9,551 nucleotides of DNA, taken from Bacteroidales bacterium. Its GTDB lineage: Bacteria; Bacteroidota; Bacteroidia; Bacteroidales; FEN-979. Below are positions 1-7,080 of the stretch, in pieces (within the stretch, counting starts at the first letter, position 1; the number at the start of each line of letters is the position of its first letter). The notes beneath the pieces are model-generated. The model did not search any database. It was not told the DNA's origin and saw only the letters and a program-made list of their open reading frames with translations. The translations under genes and the position numbers were made by a program. The stretch lies in the NCBI GenBank assembly GCA_016926765.1, contig JAFGNY010000333.1, positions 1 through 9,551 on the forward strand, given 5' to 3'.

Positions 1-13
1 ATTTATATTATTA

Positions 14-52
14 TTGCAAAATCATTTTGATATCATTTTGATATCACAAAAT
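14..52 (+). promoter_or_regulatory. Operator-like repeat array and probable promoter of the SPFH cassette
   Basis: The leader before the SPFH gene holds an 11-bp unit, TCATTTTGATA, twice in tandem (22-32 and 33-43). This places two perfect TGATATCA palindromes (28-35 and 39-46) exactly 11 bp apart, about one helical turn. The half-site ATTTTG occurs at 24-29 and 35-40 and its complement CAAAAT at 17-22 and 47-52, so the outer pairs form inverted repeats. Each TCATTTTG is also one mismatch from the Bacteroidota -7 box TAnnTTTG, and a TTG at 14-16 could serve as the -33 element, although its 16-bp spacing to 33-40 is short. The overlap of palindromes with a promoter suggests repressor control. 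The RHH protein encoded two genes on is the obvious candidate, but that is inference. Confidence 0.5.
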
Positions 53-60
53 TTAAACAA

Positions 61-930
61 ATGGAAAAAGAAAAATTGACCTCTCCCGTATCAGGATATC
101 TGGGAGTGACCAGCCTTCTTGTACTCGTTGTTCTGGCAGTACTTGATTTCGCAATGTATTCGAACCAAGTCTGGGCGATTGTCCTCGGAATTGTCTGCAT
201 TGCTGTCATCATTTTTATTATCCCCGGATTTCTGGTGATCAATCCGAATGAGTCGGCAGTTCTCATCCTTTTCGGAGCTTACAAAGGAACGCTCAAAAAG
301 AATGGTTTTTACTGGCTGAATCCTTTTTTTGTCCGTAAAAAAATCTCTCTTAGGGCCAGAAACCTCAACAGCGACCCGATCAAGGTGAACGATAAAATCG
401 GGAATCCCATCATGATCGGAATCGTGCTGGTATGGCAGGTGAGGGATACATTCAAAGCAGCATTCGAGGTAGATGATTATGCACATTTCGTTGAGATCCA
501 GAGTGAAGCGGCTATCCGTAAACTGGCCGGCCATTATCCCTATGACAATTTCGAAGATGATCATGCCGAGATCACCCTTCGGTCGGGCGGCGAAGAGGTC
601 AATCAGGCTCTGGAGGAGGAACTGACCCTGCGCCTTGCCATTGCCGGCATTCATGTGATGGAGGCCCGGATCAGCTACCTGGCTTATGCTTCGGAAATTG
701 CCGGGGCTATGCTGCGCCGCCAGCAGGCTACTGCCATTGTTGCAGCACGCCAGAAGATCGTGGAAGGAGCTGTCAGCATGGTCGAAATGGCTCTTCAGGA
801 ACTAAGCAAGAAAAATGTGGTCGAACTGGACGAAGATAAAAAAGCTGTCATGGTCAGTAACCTGATGGTTGTCCTGTGCTCTGATAAGGATGCTACACCA
901 GTTCTGAACACAGGAACGCTTCATCAGTAA
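61..930 (+). CDS. SPFH/band-7 domain membrane protein
   Basis: This is a 289-aa membrane-anchored SPFH (stomatin/prohibitin/flotillin) protein. Two hydrophobic helices (about residues 14-32 and 37-56) precede a classic SPFH start: a VINPNESAVLILFG stretch at 59-72 and a GFYWLNPF stretch at 82-89. The body to about residue 200 fits the SPFH fold, and an alanine- and glutamate-rich helix follows at about 210-255 (RRQQATAIVAARQKIVEGA), as in other SPFH proteins that oligomerise in the membrane. Such proteins organise membrane microdomains or chaperone membrane proteases; the specific partner here is unknown. The ATG at 61 follows an A-rich leader typical of Bacteroidota. The stop lies 7 nt before the RHH gene, so the two are very likely cotranscribed. 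Family assignment is firm; the cellular role is not known. Confidence 0.9.
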   Translation: MEKEKLTSPVSGYLGVTSLLVLVVLAVLDFAMYSNQVWAIVLGIVCIAVIIFIIPGFLVINPNESAVLILFGAYKGTLKKNGFYWLNPFFVRKKISLRARNLNSDPIKVNDKIGNPIMIGIVLVWQVRDTFKAAFEVDDYAHFVEIQSEAAIRKLAGHYPYDNFEDDHAEITLRSGGEEVNQALEEELTLRLAIAGIHVMEARISYLAYASEIAGAMLRRQQATAIVAARQKIVEGAVSMVEMALQELSKKNVVELDEDKKAVMVSNLMVVLCSDKDATPVLNTGTLHQ

Positions 931-937
931 TACGTTT

Positions 938-1123
938 ATGTCGAAGAAAAAGGTATTCATGCTTCGACTCGATCCGGAGGTCTATACCGCTCTTGAAAAA
1001 TGGGCGGCAGATGAATTCCGGAGTGTAAACGGCCAGGTAGAGTGGATCCTGGACAAGGCATTGAAAGATCGCGGCAGATCACCAAGAAAAATTGTCAAAG
1101 ATGTTCCTCAGAAAACGAAATAA
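938..1123 (+). CDS. Arc-like ribbon-helix-helix DNA-binding protein
   Basis: This 61-aa protein fits a minimal ribbon-helix-helix fold. A short strand (KKVFMLRLD, residues 4-12) would pair between two subunits and contact the major groove. It is followed by helix A (about 13-27, PEVYTALEKWAADEF), a turn with SVNGQ, and helix B (about 30-45, VEWILDKALKD). A basic tail (RGRSPRKIVKDVPQKTK) ends the protein. RHH proteins dimerise and usually bind short repeated operators about one helical turn apart, often in their own promoter. The gene starts 7 nt after the SPFH stop and its 3' end overlaps the next gene by 23 nt, which indicates one transcription unit and probable translational coupling. It resembles antitoxin-type RHH proteins, but no toxin gene is adjacent. 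Autoregulation through the palindromes upstream of the SPFH gene is an inference. Confidence 0.85.
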   Translation: MSKKKVFMLRLDPEVYTALEKWAADEFRSVNGQVEWILDKALKDRGRSPRKIVKDVPQKTK

Positions 1124-1625
1124 CCTCGAACTCAACCGGCCTGTCATTAAACTTGAAGCGGGGCCCATCGACCTGATACTGGAGATCCTGGCCATCGTCA
1201 GTCTGCTCTGTTTCTTGGGATTCACACTCTATTCCATGACCCGCCTTCCCGAAACCATTCCAACCCATTTCAATTCCGGCGGAGAACCGGATACGTACGG
1301 CTCTAAAAACTCCCTCTGGATGCTTCCGGTGGTGGCTTTGGTAATTTATTCAATCCTTACGCTTGTGGGAAAAATTCCTGAGAAATTCAATTATCCGGTC
1401 AGGATCACACAAGCCAATGCCCGTGTTCAATATACCTTAAGATCCAGATTTCTGCGCTATCTGAAACTGGCGATGGTGCTGATGTTTTTTTTCATCAGCT
1501 ATAAGACAGTGATGATCGCTCTTGGGAATACAAGAGGTCTGGGAATGTGGTTCCTTCCGGTTTTCCTCGGGATCATCCTTATTCCCATCATCCTCTACCT
1601 TATCCTTGCCAGGCGCGCCCGTTAA
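1101..1625 (+). CDS. DUF1648 domain membrane protein
   Basis: The protein is 174 aa from the ATG at 1101. An in-frame TTG at 1092 would add three residues, but ATG is preferred. The DUF1648 signature lies between the first two membrane helices, with LPETIPTHFNSGGEPDTYGSK at 49-69 (key residues: the P-x-H-F-N core, the GG and the D-x-Y-G-S-K end). Predicted membrane helices are at about 25-45, 71-91, 119-140 and 149-169, and the C-terminus is basic (ARRAR). DUF1648 is also the N-terminal domain of SdpI, the Bacillus immunity and signalling protein that captures the repressor SdpR at the membrane. This protein has no recognisable SdpI domain. The overlap with the RHH gene suggests the two work together. 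A sensor or repressor-sequestering role is only a hypothesis; the family itself has no settled function. Confidence 0.85.
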   Translation: MFLRKRNNLELNRPVIKLEAGPIDLILEILAIVSLLCFLGFTLYSMTRLPETIPTHFNSGGEPDTYGSKNSLWMLPVVALVIYSILTLVGKIPEKFNYPVRITQANARVQYTLRSRFLRYLKLAMVLMFFFISYKTVMIALGNTRGLGMWFLPVFLGIILIPIILYLILARRAR

Positions 1626-1627
1626 AG

Positions 1628-1648
1628 GGGGATAAATGCGCGATCCCC
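1628..1648 (+). terminator. Hairpin after the DUF1648 gene, possible terminator
   Basis: A perfect 6-bp stem (GGGGAT at 1628-1633 pairing with ATCCCC at 1643-1648) encloses a 9-nt loop, starting three bases after the DUF1648 stop codon. There is no T-tract, so it may only protect the 3' end or work with a factor. It lies between two convergent genes, where a terminator is expected. Confidence 0.4.
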
Positions 1649-1650
1649 GA

Positions 1651-1675
1651 CCAAGATAACCAGATCAGATCTTGG
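1651..1675 (-). terminator. Second hairpin in the convergent gap, overlaps the ligase stop
   Basis: A perfect 7-bp stem (CCAAGAT at 1651-1657 with ATCTTGG at 1669-1675) encloses an 11-nt loop. The loop includes the stop codon of the acyl-CoA synthetase (1665-1667), so translation would disturb the hairpin until the ribosome is released. No T-tract is present on either strand. A role as terminator of the minus-strand gene is plausible but unproven. Confidence 0.3.
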
Positions 1676-3299
1676 CATTGTAAAGAAACCGCTTGATCTT
1701 TTGCGTTGGGGTCTTTTGAAAAGGTTCCGGCTGGTTGACAACAGACTGAACCTTGGAGAATTTGTTGACTTTGGAATTTATATACTCTTTCAGTTCGATG
1801 GTAAGTTCTTCTATTTTATGTTCAACAAAGGATGCAACCTCTTGTTTCATGTGAAGATACTTCTCTTCGATCTCTTCTTTGTTGAAATGAACAAGGGCAA
1901 CCAGCTTCCCTTTTTGTTCAACCACCAGCGATTCAACAACGTGCTTGAAGTTGTTGATAACCGATTCGATCTCTTCCGGATAGATATTCTCACCACCCGA
2001 GCCTAAGATCGTATTCTTCTTCCTTCCCTGGATAAAAAGGTACCCGTTTTTATCCACAATACCCAGGTCTCCTGTTTTCAACCAGCCATCGGTTGTGATA
2101 ATCTCTGCTGTGAGCTCGGGCTCTTTGTAGTAGCCGAGCATCACATTGTCCCCTTTGGCCCAGATTTCCCCTTCTCCGGTGATCGGGTCCGGGTCATGAA
2201 TTTTCACGCTCACCTCTTCCAGAGCAGGTCCTGTCGACTGCAAACGGGTATTGCTGGGATTACATCCGGCAATCAAGGGAGAGGTTTCCGTCAATCCATA
2301 GCCAATGGCATAGGGAAACCGGGCTTCGATCAGGAATTTTTCAATGGTAGCGCTAAGCTTAGCGCCACCAATTCCGTAAAATCTCAATTCTCCTCCAAAG
2401 GTTTCCATCAGTTTTTTCCCGGCAGCCCGGTTCAGTATTTTCCGAACAGGAGGGATCCTGTACATCATACGGAGAATCCATTTGTCAGTGAATGCAGGCA
2501 GAATTTTATTCCGGTAAATCTTTTCAATGATCATGGGAACAGTCAGCATAAAAGTGGGTTTCACATCCTGTAGGGCAGGCAGCAGGATGGATGGGGTAGG
2601 AGGCCCGCCAAGGTAATAGACACACGCTCCGTTTATCATAGGCAGGATCAATCCCACTGTATTTTCATAGGAGTGAGATAAAGGCAGGACTGACAGGAAA
2701 CGATCGGTTTCATAAATGGGAATGATCTTACTCCCTTTAGTCGCGGTAAAACAGATATTCTTGTGCGAAAGCATCACCCCTTTGGATTTTCCTGTGGTTC
2801 CGGAAGTATAAATAATTGTTGCTACATCATTCTCTTTCACTTCATAATGCTTCACGGGATCTTCACTGAGAATGTTTGTGAACGTATCACCTGAAAATCC
2901 CGTCACCTTGAAATCGTCAATCCGGATCCGGTTTGGCAGGATAAGATCCAGCGATGTTTTGATTTTCGTTTGAAGTCCGGTCGAATAAAAGATGGCTTTG
3001 GTTTCTGAATGGATCAGAATGTTTTCAATCTCTTTTTCATGAAAATCAGGTAATATCGGTACCGCAATGGATCCCATAAAGGTAATTGCATAAAAGCTGA
3101 TTGCCCAGTTTGGTGAACTGGCACCAAGGATGGCTACCTTATCGCCAGGTTTAATACCTAAATCGTTCAGAAGTCTGGTAACTTCCTCTATTTTCTTTTC
3201 CAATTCCGTGTAAGTCATCGGGGGTTGACCGGCAAATGCTAAGGCAGGTCTGTGTCCGAAGTTCCGGACGGTTTGTGCAAACAACCCTGGAAGCGTCAT
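1665..3299 (-). CDS. Long-chain acyl-CoA synthetase (AMP-forming)
   Basis: This 544-aa ANL-superfamily enzyme activates a carboxylic acid with ATP to an acyl-adenylate and transfers it to CoA. The adenylation motifs are in order: YTSGTTGKSKG P-loop at 164-174, GYGLTETS at 333-340, the TGDLG aspartate (D411), GRKKNTI hinge motif (R426), and a C-terminal PTQKIKR with the catalytic lysine K534. Length and architecture fit the FadD/long-chain fatty acid-CoA ligase branch; an N-terminal membrane helix is lacking, so it is probably cytoplasmic or peripherally bound. A charged helical insert (about 472-510, rich in E and K) precedes the final lysine, as is common in this branch. The substrate cannot be read from sequence; a medium-chain or other acid is possible. 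It is transcribed alone, divergent from the GH92 gene, from a TATCTTTG promoter about 25 nt upstream of the ATG. Confidence 0.9.
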   Translation of the reverse strand: MTLPGLFAQTVRNFGHRPALAFAGQPPMTYTELEKKIEEVTRLLNDLGIKPGDKVAILGASSPNWAISFYAITFMGSIAVPILPDFHEKEIENILIHSETKAIFYSTGLQTKIKTSLDLILPNRIRIDDFKVTGFSGDTFTNILSEDPVKHYEVKENDVATIIYTSGTTGKSKGVMLSHKNICFTATKGSKIIPIYETDRFLSVLPLSHSYENTVGLILPMINGACVYYLGGPPTPSILLPALQDVKPTFMLTVPMIIEKIYRNKILPAFTDKWILRMMYRIPPVRKILNRAAGKKLMETFGGELRFYGIGGAKLSATIEKFLIEARFPYAIGYGLTETSPLIAGCNPSNTRLQSTGPALEEVSVKIHDPDPITGEGEIWAKGDNVMLGYYKEPELTAEIITTDGWLKTGDLGIVDKNGYLFIQGRKKNTILGSGGENIYPEEIESVINNFKHVVESLVVEQKGKLVALVHFNKEEIEEKYLHMKQEVASFVEHKIEELTIELKEYINSKVNKFSKVQSVVNQPEPFQKTPTQKIKRFLYNAKI

Positions 3300-3323
3300 G
3301 GGATATTATTGGGGATGGGACTG

Positions 3324-3331
3324 CAAAGATA
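3324..3331 (-). promoter_or_regulatory. Bacteroidota -7 box for the acyl-CoA synthetase
   Basis: Read on the minus strand this is TATCTTTG, an exact match to the Bacteroidota TAnnTTTG -7 element. It would start transcription near 3319 and leave a leader of about 20 nt before the ATG at 3299. The -33 element is weak: the best candidate is a CTG at 3351-3349 with a 17-bp spacer. Confidence 0.6.
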
Positions 3332-3341
3332 TGCAAAATCC

Positions 3342-3370
3342 TTGACATCAGCATAAACTGGCTATCTTTG
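3342..3370 (+). promoter_or_regulatory. Bacteroidota promoter of the GH92 gene
   Basis: A -33 type TTG at 3342-3344 and an exact -7 element TATCTTTG at 3363-3370 are separated by 18 bp, close to the Bacteroidota consensus layout (TTG, then TAnnTTTG). Transcription would begin about 3375, only some 10 nt before the ATG at 3386. The leader is A-rich with no Shine-Dalgarno site. This promoter position supports the ATG at 3386 over any upstream start. Confidence 0.7.
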
Positions 3371-3385
3371 AAAAAAAATCCTGTC

Positions 3386-5752
3386 ATGTCGCTCACGATT
3401 CACGCTCCTGCTCCGGTAATTCGCTTTCTCATTGTGTTAGTGATTTTTACTTTTATCCCTTCCCTTTATCTCATTGCTCAATCTTCCGATTCCCTTACAC
3501 GCTATGTAAATCCTTTTATCGGAACACAAGAGATGGGACATACCTTTCCGGGGGCTGTTGTTCCCTTTGGTTTTGCCCAGGTAAGCCCTGATACGGATAC
3601 CATTCCTTTTTCTATCGATGGGAAATACAATCCGGATGTTTACCGATATTGTGCAGGATATCAGTATGATGATACAACCATCGTGGGATTCAGTCATACG
3701 CATTTCAGTGGGACAGGGCATTCCGATCTCGGTGATATTCTGATTATGCCGACTGTTGGGAAGATTCAGCTAAATCCAGGAACCTCCCGGGATCCGGCAT
3801 CCGGGTACCGGTCGGTTTATAAAAAAGAGTCGGAATCGGCCTCCCCGGGATATTACCGGGTTCACCTGGCTGATCCGGATGTGGAGGCGGAACTCACCGC
3901 AACTCTCCGCTGCGGATTTCACCGCTACACCTTTCCCGAGAGTGACAGTGCGCACATCATACTTGACCTGAACCACGGGATTTACAACTACGATGGAAAA
4001 GTACGATGGGCCTATCTCCGGGCCGTAAACGACTCCCTGGTCACTGGATACAGAATCACCAGCGGATGGGGGCGTACCCGCTATATCTATTTCGCGATCA
4101 GTCTCTCGAAACCTTTTACAAACTATGGCTTCCTGGATGAAAACCCTCTCAGTTACAAAGGCTTCTGGCGCAAATTCAACCAGCAGGAGCATTTCCCCGA
4201 ACTGGCAGGGCAACACCTGAAAGCCCACTTCGATTTTTCTACCGGACCCCAGGAAAAAATCCTCGTTAAAGTTGGGCTCTCTGCCGTTTCCATGGAAGGA
4301 GCCCTGAAAAATCTGAAAACCGAAATCCCATTCTGGGACTTTGACAAGGTCGTCACAGAGGCGAATGAAGCCTGGGAAGCGGAGTTACAACGCATCCGGA
4401 TCCAGACTTCCGACGACCAGAAAGTGATCTTCTATACGGCTCTCTATCATGCACTGATCCATCCATCCGTCTACCAGGATGTTTCAGGGGCCTACAGGGG
4501 CATCGATACCGAGGTACATACAGCTTATGGATTTACCAATTATACTATTTTCTCGCTTTGGGACACATATCGGGCCCTGCATCCCTTCTTGACTCTGATG
4601 TACCCTGGACGGACATCGGATATGATCAATTCCATGCTTGCCCATTTTAATCAGAGTCCAGAGCAGATGTTGCCGGTTTGGTCCCATCATGGCAATGAAA
4701 ACTGGTGCATGATTGGCTACCACAGTGTTCCTGTAATCGCGGATGCAACGGTGAAAGGCATCCGGGGGTTTGATGTAGCTAAAGCCCTGAAAGCTTCCAT
4801 CACCACGGCTACCAATCCTGATTACACCGGGGTAGTGGATTACATGAATTTTGGATTTGTTCCGGAGGATCATGTTTCCAATTCGGCTTCTATCACCCTT
4901 GAATATGCATACGATGATTTCACCTTAGCCCAACTGGCAGATGCCGTATCAAAACGGGCCATGCAAACCGATATGGTGAAATATTACGCACGGGAGAAGA
5001 GTGAACTGTTTCGTCAGCGCTCAGAAAATTTCAATCATCTTTTTGATACCATTCGCGGGTTTGTCAGGGCAAAGAGTGCCGGTGGATCATGGCAGGAGCC
5101 CTTTGACCCGCTAAGTACTTCCGGAGAGGGATTTATTGAAGGAAATTCATGGAATTACTCGTTTTATATCCCTCATAATATCCCGCGGATGATCCAGCTG
5201 ATGGGAGGCGAAAAAAATTTTATCCGGCGCATCGATTCACTCTTTACGATGCATCTCCACGAAGCCTATTATGCTGAGACCGAAGATGTGACCAGAGTTG
5301 GTCTGATCGGGAATTATGTCCATGGAAACGAACCCAGTCATCACATCCCTTATCTCTACGACTGGACTTCTCAGCAATGGAAGACCCAGGAGCATGTGAA
5401 GCAGATCTGCGAGACGATGTACCGGAACGCTCCTGATGGTCTCTGTGGTAATGATGATTGCGGCCAGATGAGTGCATGGTATCTCTTTTCGGCACTGGGA
5501 TTTTATCCTGTCTGCCCGGGGACCACTCAATATGCCATTGGGTGCCCGCTGATCGAGGACGCCATGTTATCCCTTGGGAAAGGAAAAACTCTTAACATCA
5601 AGGTGAATCGTCAAAGCAATCAGGATTGCTACATCCAGTCTGTGACGCTGAATGGTGAGTTGCTTTCCGAACTGTTTCTTGATCATGCCGATCTGATCAA
5701 GGGAGGAGAACTCATATTCATCATGGGACCGGAACCGTATCACCGGGATTAA
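3386..5752 (+). CDS. Secreted GH92 alpha-mannosidase
   Basis: GH92 enzymes are calcium-dependent inverting exo-alpha-mannosidases that trim N-glycans and yeast mannan. The 788-aa protein starts with a signal peptide (hydrophobic core about 11-30, ending near LIAQ-SS) and no lipobox, so it is probably periplasmic or secreted. The N-terminal beta-sandwich begins with YVNPFIGTQ (40-48) and continues with GFSHTHFSGTG (101-111). The (alpha/alpha)6 barrel carries LWDTYRALHP (391-400), the SNSASITLEYAYDD block (498-511), EGNSWNYSF with the probable general acid E585, GNEPSHHIPYLYDW (647-660), and GNDDCGQMSAWY (688-699) with the Asp pair expected to hold the general base. The start at 3386 is chosen because it begins the signal peptide just after the promoter; the open frame back to 3236 lies antisense in the ligase gene. 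No SusC/SusD genes are adjacent, so it is not in a visible utilisation locus. Linkage preference is uncertain (see findings). Confidence 0.95.
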   Translation: MSLTIHAPAPVIRFLIVLVIFTFIPSLYLIAQSSDSLTRYVNPFIGTQEMGHTFPGAVVPFGFAQVSPDTDTIPFSIDGKYNPDVYRYCAGYQYDDTTIVGFSHTHFSGTGHSDLGDILIMPTVGKIQLNPGTSRDPASGYRSVYKKESESASPGYYRVHLADPDVEAELTATLRCGFHRYTFPESDSAHIILDLNHGIYNYDGKVRWAYLRAVNDSLVTGYRITSGWGRTRYIYFAISLSKPFTNYGFLDENPLSYKGFWRKFNQQEHFPELAGQHLKAHFDFSTGPQEKILVKVGLSAVSMEGALKNLKTEIPFWDFDKVVTEANEAWEAELQRIRIQTSDDQKVIFYTALYHALIHPSVYQDVSGAYRGIDTEVHTAYGFTNYTIFSLWDTYRALHPFLTLMYPGRTSDMINSMLAHFNQSPEQMLPVWSHHGNENWCMIGYHSVPVIADATVKGIRGFDVAKALKASITTATNPDYTGVVDYMNFGFVPEDHVSNSASITLEYAYDDFTLAQLADAVSKRAMQTDMVKYYAREKSELFRQRSENFNHLFDTIRGFVRAKSAGGSWQEPFDPLSTSGEGFIEGNSWNYSFYIPHNIPRMIQLMGGEKNFIRRIDSLFTMHLHEAYYAETEDVTRVGLIGNYVHGNEPSHHIPYLYDWTSQQWKTQEHVKQICETMYRNAPDGLCGNDDCGQMSAWYLFSALGFYPVCPGTTQYAIGCPLIEDAMLSLGKGKTLNIKVNRQSNQDCYIQSVTLNGELLSELFLDHADLIKGGELIFIMGPEPYHRD

Positions 5753-5760
5753 CATCCTTT

Positions 5761-5776
5761 TTTCGTAATTTCGTAA
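5761..5776 (+). promoter_or_regulatory. Possible weak tyrS promoter in a duplicated TTTCGTAA
   Basis: The 35-bp gap before tyrS holds the octamer TTTCGTAA twice in tandem (5761-5768 and 5769-5776). The bases TAATTTCG at 5766-5773 differ from the TAnnTTTG -7 element at one position and lie 14 nt before the ATG. No clear TTG is found at the -33 distance. tyrS may instead be read through from the GH92 gene. Confidence 0.3.
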
Positions 5777-5787
5777 AAATTTTTCGA

Positions 5788-7068
5788 ATGCAATTTATTG
5801 AGGAACTGCGCTGGCGTGGAATGATCCAGGATATCACTCCTGGAACAGAAGAGCAACTGGCAAAAGAGATGACCAGTGCCTATATTGGTTTTGATCCTAC
5901 TTCCGATTCGCTTCATATCGGGAACCTGGCTGCCATTATGATGCTGGTTCACCTGCAGCGGGCCGGACATAAGCCGTTTGCTCTGGTGGGAGGAGCCACC
6001 GGCATGATCGGAGATCCTTCCGGTAAATCTGAAGAGCGGATTCTCCTCGATGAAAACACGCTACGATACAACCAACGGTGCATTCAGCGACAGCTTGAAA
6101 AGTTTCTCAGTTTTGAAGAAGGAGAGAATTCGGCTGAGATGGTCAACAATTACGACTGGACCCGTAAATTCGGATTTCTCGAGTTTCTCAGGGAAGTTGG
6201 CAAACATATCACCGTTAACTACATGGTAGCAAAGGATTCGGTGAAAAACCGGATGGAGTCAGGCTCAGGGATCTCATTTACCGAGTTTTCCTATCAACTT
6301 TTACAGGGATACGATTTTTTCTGGCTCTATGAAAAAAGACAGGTCAAGCTTCAAATGGGTGGTTCTGATCAATGGGGAAATATCCTGACTGGTACCGAGT
6401 TGATCCGAAGGAAACTGGGTGGCGATGCCTTTGCCCTGACTTGTCCGCTGATCACCAAAGCCGACGGAGGTAAATTCGGAAAAACCGAAGAGGGGAATGT
6501 CTGGCTTGACCCTGGGAAAACCTCCCCTTACAAATTCTACCAGTTTTGGTTGAATAGTTCGGATGAAGATGCCTCTGAGTATATTAAAAAATTTACTCTG
6601 CTCACACGCGAGGAGATAGACCTTTTGCAAAAAGAACATCGGGAGTCGCCTCATAACCGTGTGCTTCAGAAAGCGCTTGCCAAAGATATCACAGTACGGG
6701 TTCATTCAGAGGCAGATTACCTGACCGCCCTCGAGGCCTCCGAGATCCTCTTTGGCAAAGGAACCACCGAAACCCTGAATAGCTTGCCTGCCTATTTGCT
6801 GCTTTCTGTTTTTGAGGGAGTCCCGAAGAGCGAGGTGGCGAAAAGCGAGGTGGCGAAAACCATTCCGTTGGTTGATTTTCTCACCACCTCCACGGGAATC
6901 TTTCCTTCCAAAGGTGAAGCCCGGAGGATGCTCAGGGAAAATGGTGTTTCCATCAATAAGCAGAAAGTCTCAGAGGATTATCTCATTGGAATGACCGACC
7001 TTCTGCAGAATAGCTATATCCTGGTCCAGAAAGGGAAAAAAAACTATTACTTGATTCAGGTTGTCTAG
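5788..7068 (+). CDS. tyrS: Tyrosyl-tRNA synthetase
   Basis: This 426-aa class I synthetase attaches tyrosine to tRNA-Tyr in the cytoplasm. The Rossmann-fold catalytic domain shows YIGFDPTSDSLHIGN (32-46, HIGH-type signature HIGN at 43-46), GDPSGKSEER (75-84), YQLLQGYDF (169-177), GGSDQWGN (191-198) and the KMSKS-type loop KFGKT (229-233), which is the form used by standard bacterial TyrRS. An S4-like RNA-binding domain closes the protein (about 361-426). The length is normal for the bacterial type. A perfect tandem SEVAK-SEVAK (348-357) sits in the linker before the S4 domain and comes from a 15-bp duplication. The start at the ATG at 5788 gives the usual N-terminus. The gene lies 35 bp after the GH92 gene and converges with the peptidase gene, with only 12 bp between the two stops. 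Confidence 0.97.
   Translation: MQFIEELRWRGMIQDITPGTEEQLAKEMTSAYIGFDPTSDSLHIGNLAAIMMLVHLQRAGHKPFALVGGATGMIGDPSGKSEERILLDENTLRYNQRCIQRQLEKFLSFEEGENSAEMVNNYDWTRKFGFLEFLREVGKHITVNYMVAKDSVKNRMESGSGISFTEFSYQLLQGYDFFWLYEKRQVKLQMGGSDQWGNILTGTELIRRKLGGDAFALTCPLITKADGGKFGKTEEGNVWLDPGKTSPYKFYQFWLNSSDEDASEYIKKFTLLTREEIDLLQKEHRESPHNRVLQKALAKDITVRVHSEADYLTALEASEILFGKGTTETLNSLPAYLLLSVFEGVPKSEVAKSEVAKTIPLVDFLTTSTGIFPSKGEARRMLRENGVSINKQKVSEDYLIGMTDLLQNSYILVQKGKKNYYLIQVV
6829..6858 (+). repeat. Perfect 15-bp tandem duplication inside tyrS
   Basis: The unit AGCGAGGTGGCGAAA occurs at 6829-6843 and again, identical, at 6844-6858. It adds five residues (SEVAK twice) in frame to the linker before the S4 domain. 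Perfect identity of the copies suggests a recent duplication. Confidence 0.95.
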
Positions 7069-7080
7069 TTTCGGGGGCAA

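Noticed and set aside
91..654. 187-aa open frame antisense to the SPFH gene
   Set aside because: It has no recognisable domain and the opposite strand encodes a clear SPFH protein; it is a shadow frame.
1092..1100. TTG start for the DUF1648 gene
   Set aside because: It adds only three residues and an ATG follows at 1101; no sequence feature favours TTG.
938..1625. RHH and DUF1648 genes as a toxin-antitoxin pair
   Set aside because: The RHH protein is antitoxin-like, but the partner is a four-helix membrane protein of a family not known as a toxin, and the SPFH gene is part of the same unit.
3236..3385. Upstream extension of the GH92 reading frame by 50 residues
   Set aside because: It lies antisense to the acyl-CoA synthetase 5' end and precedes the promoter; the ATG at 3386 begins a proper signal peptide.
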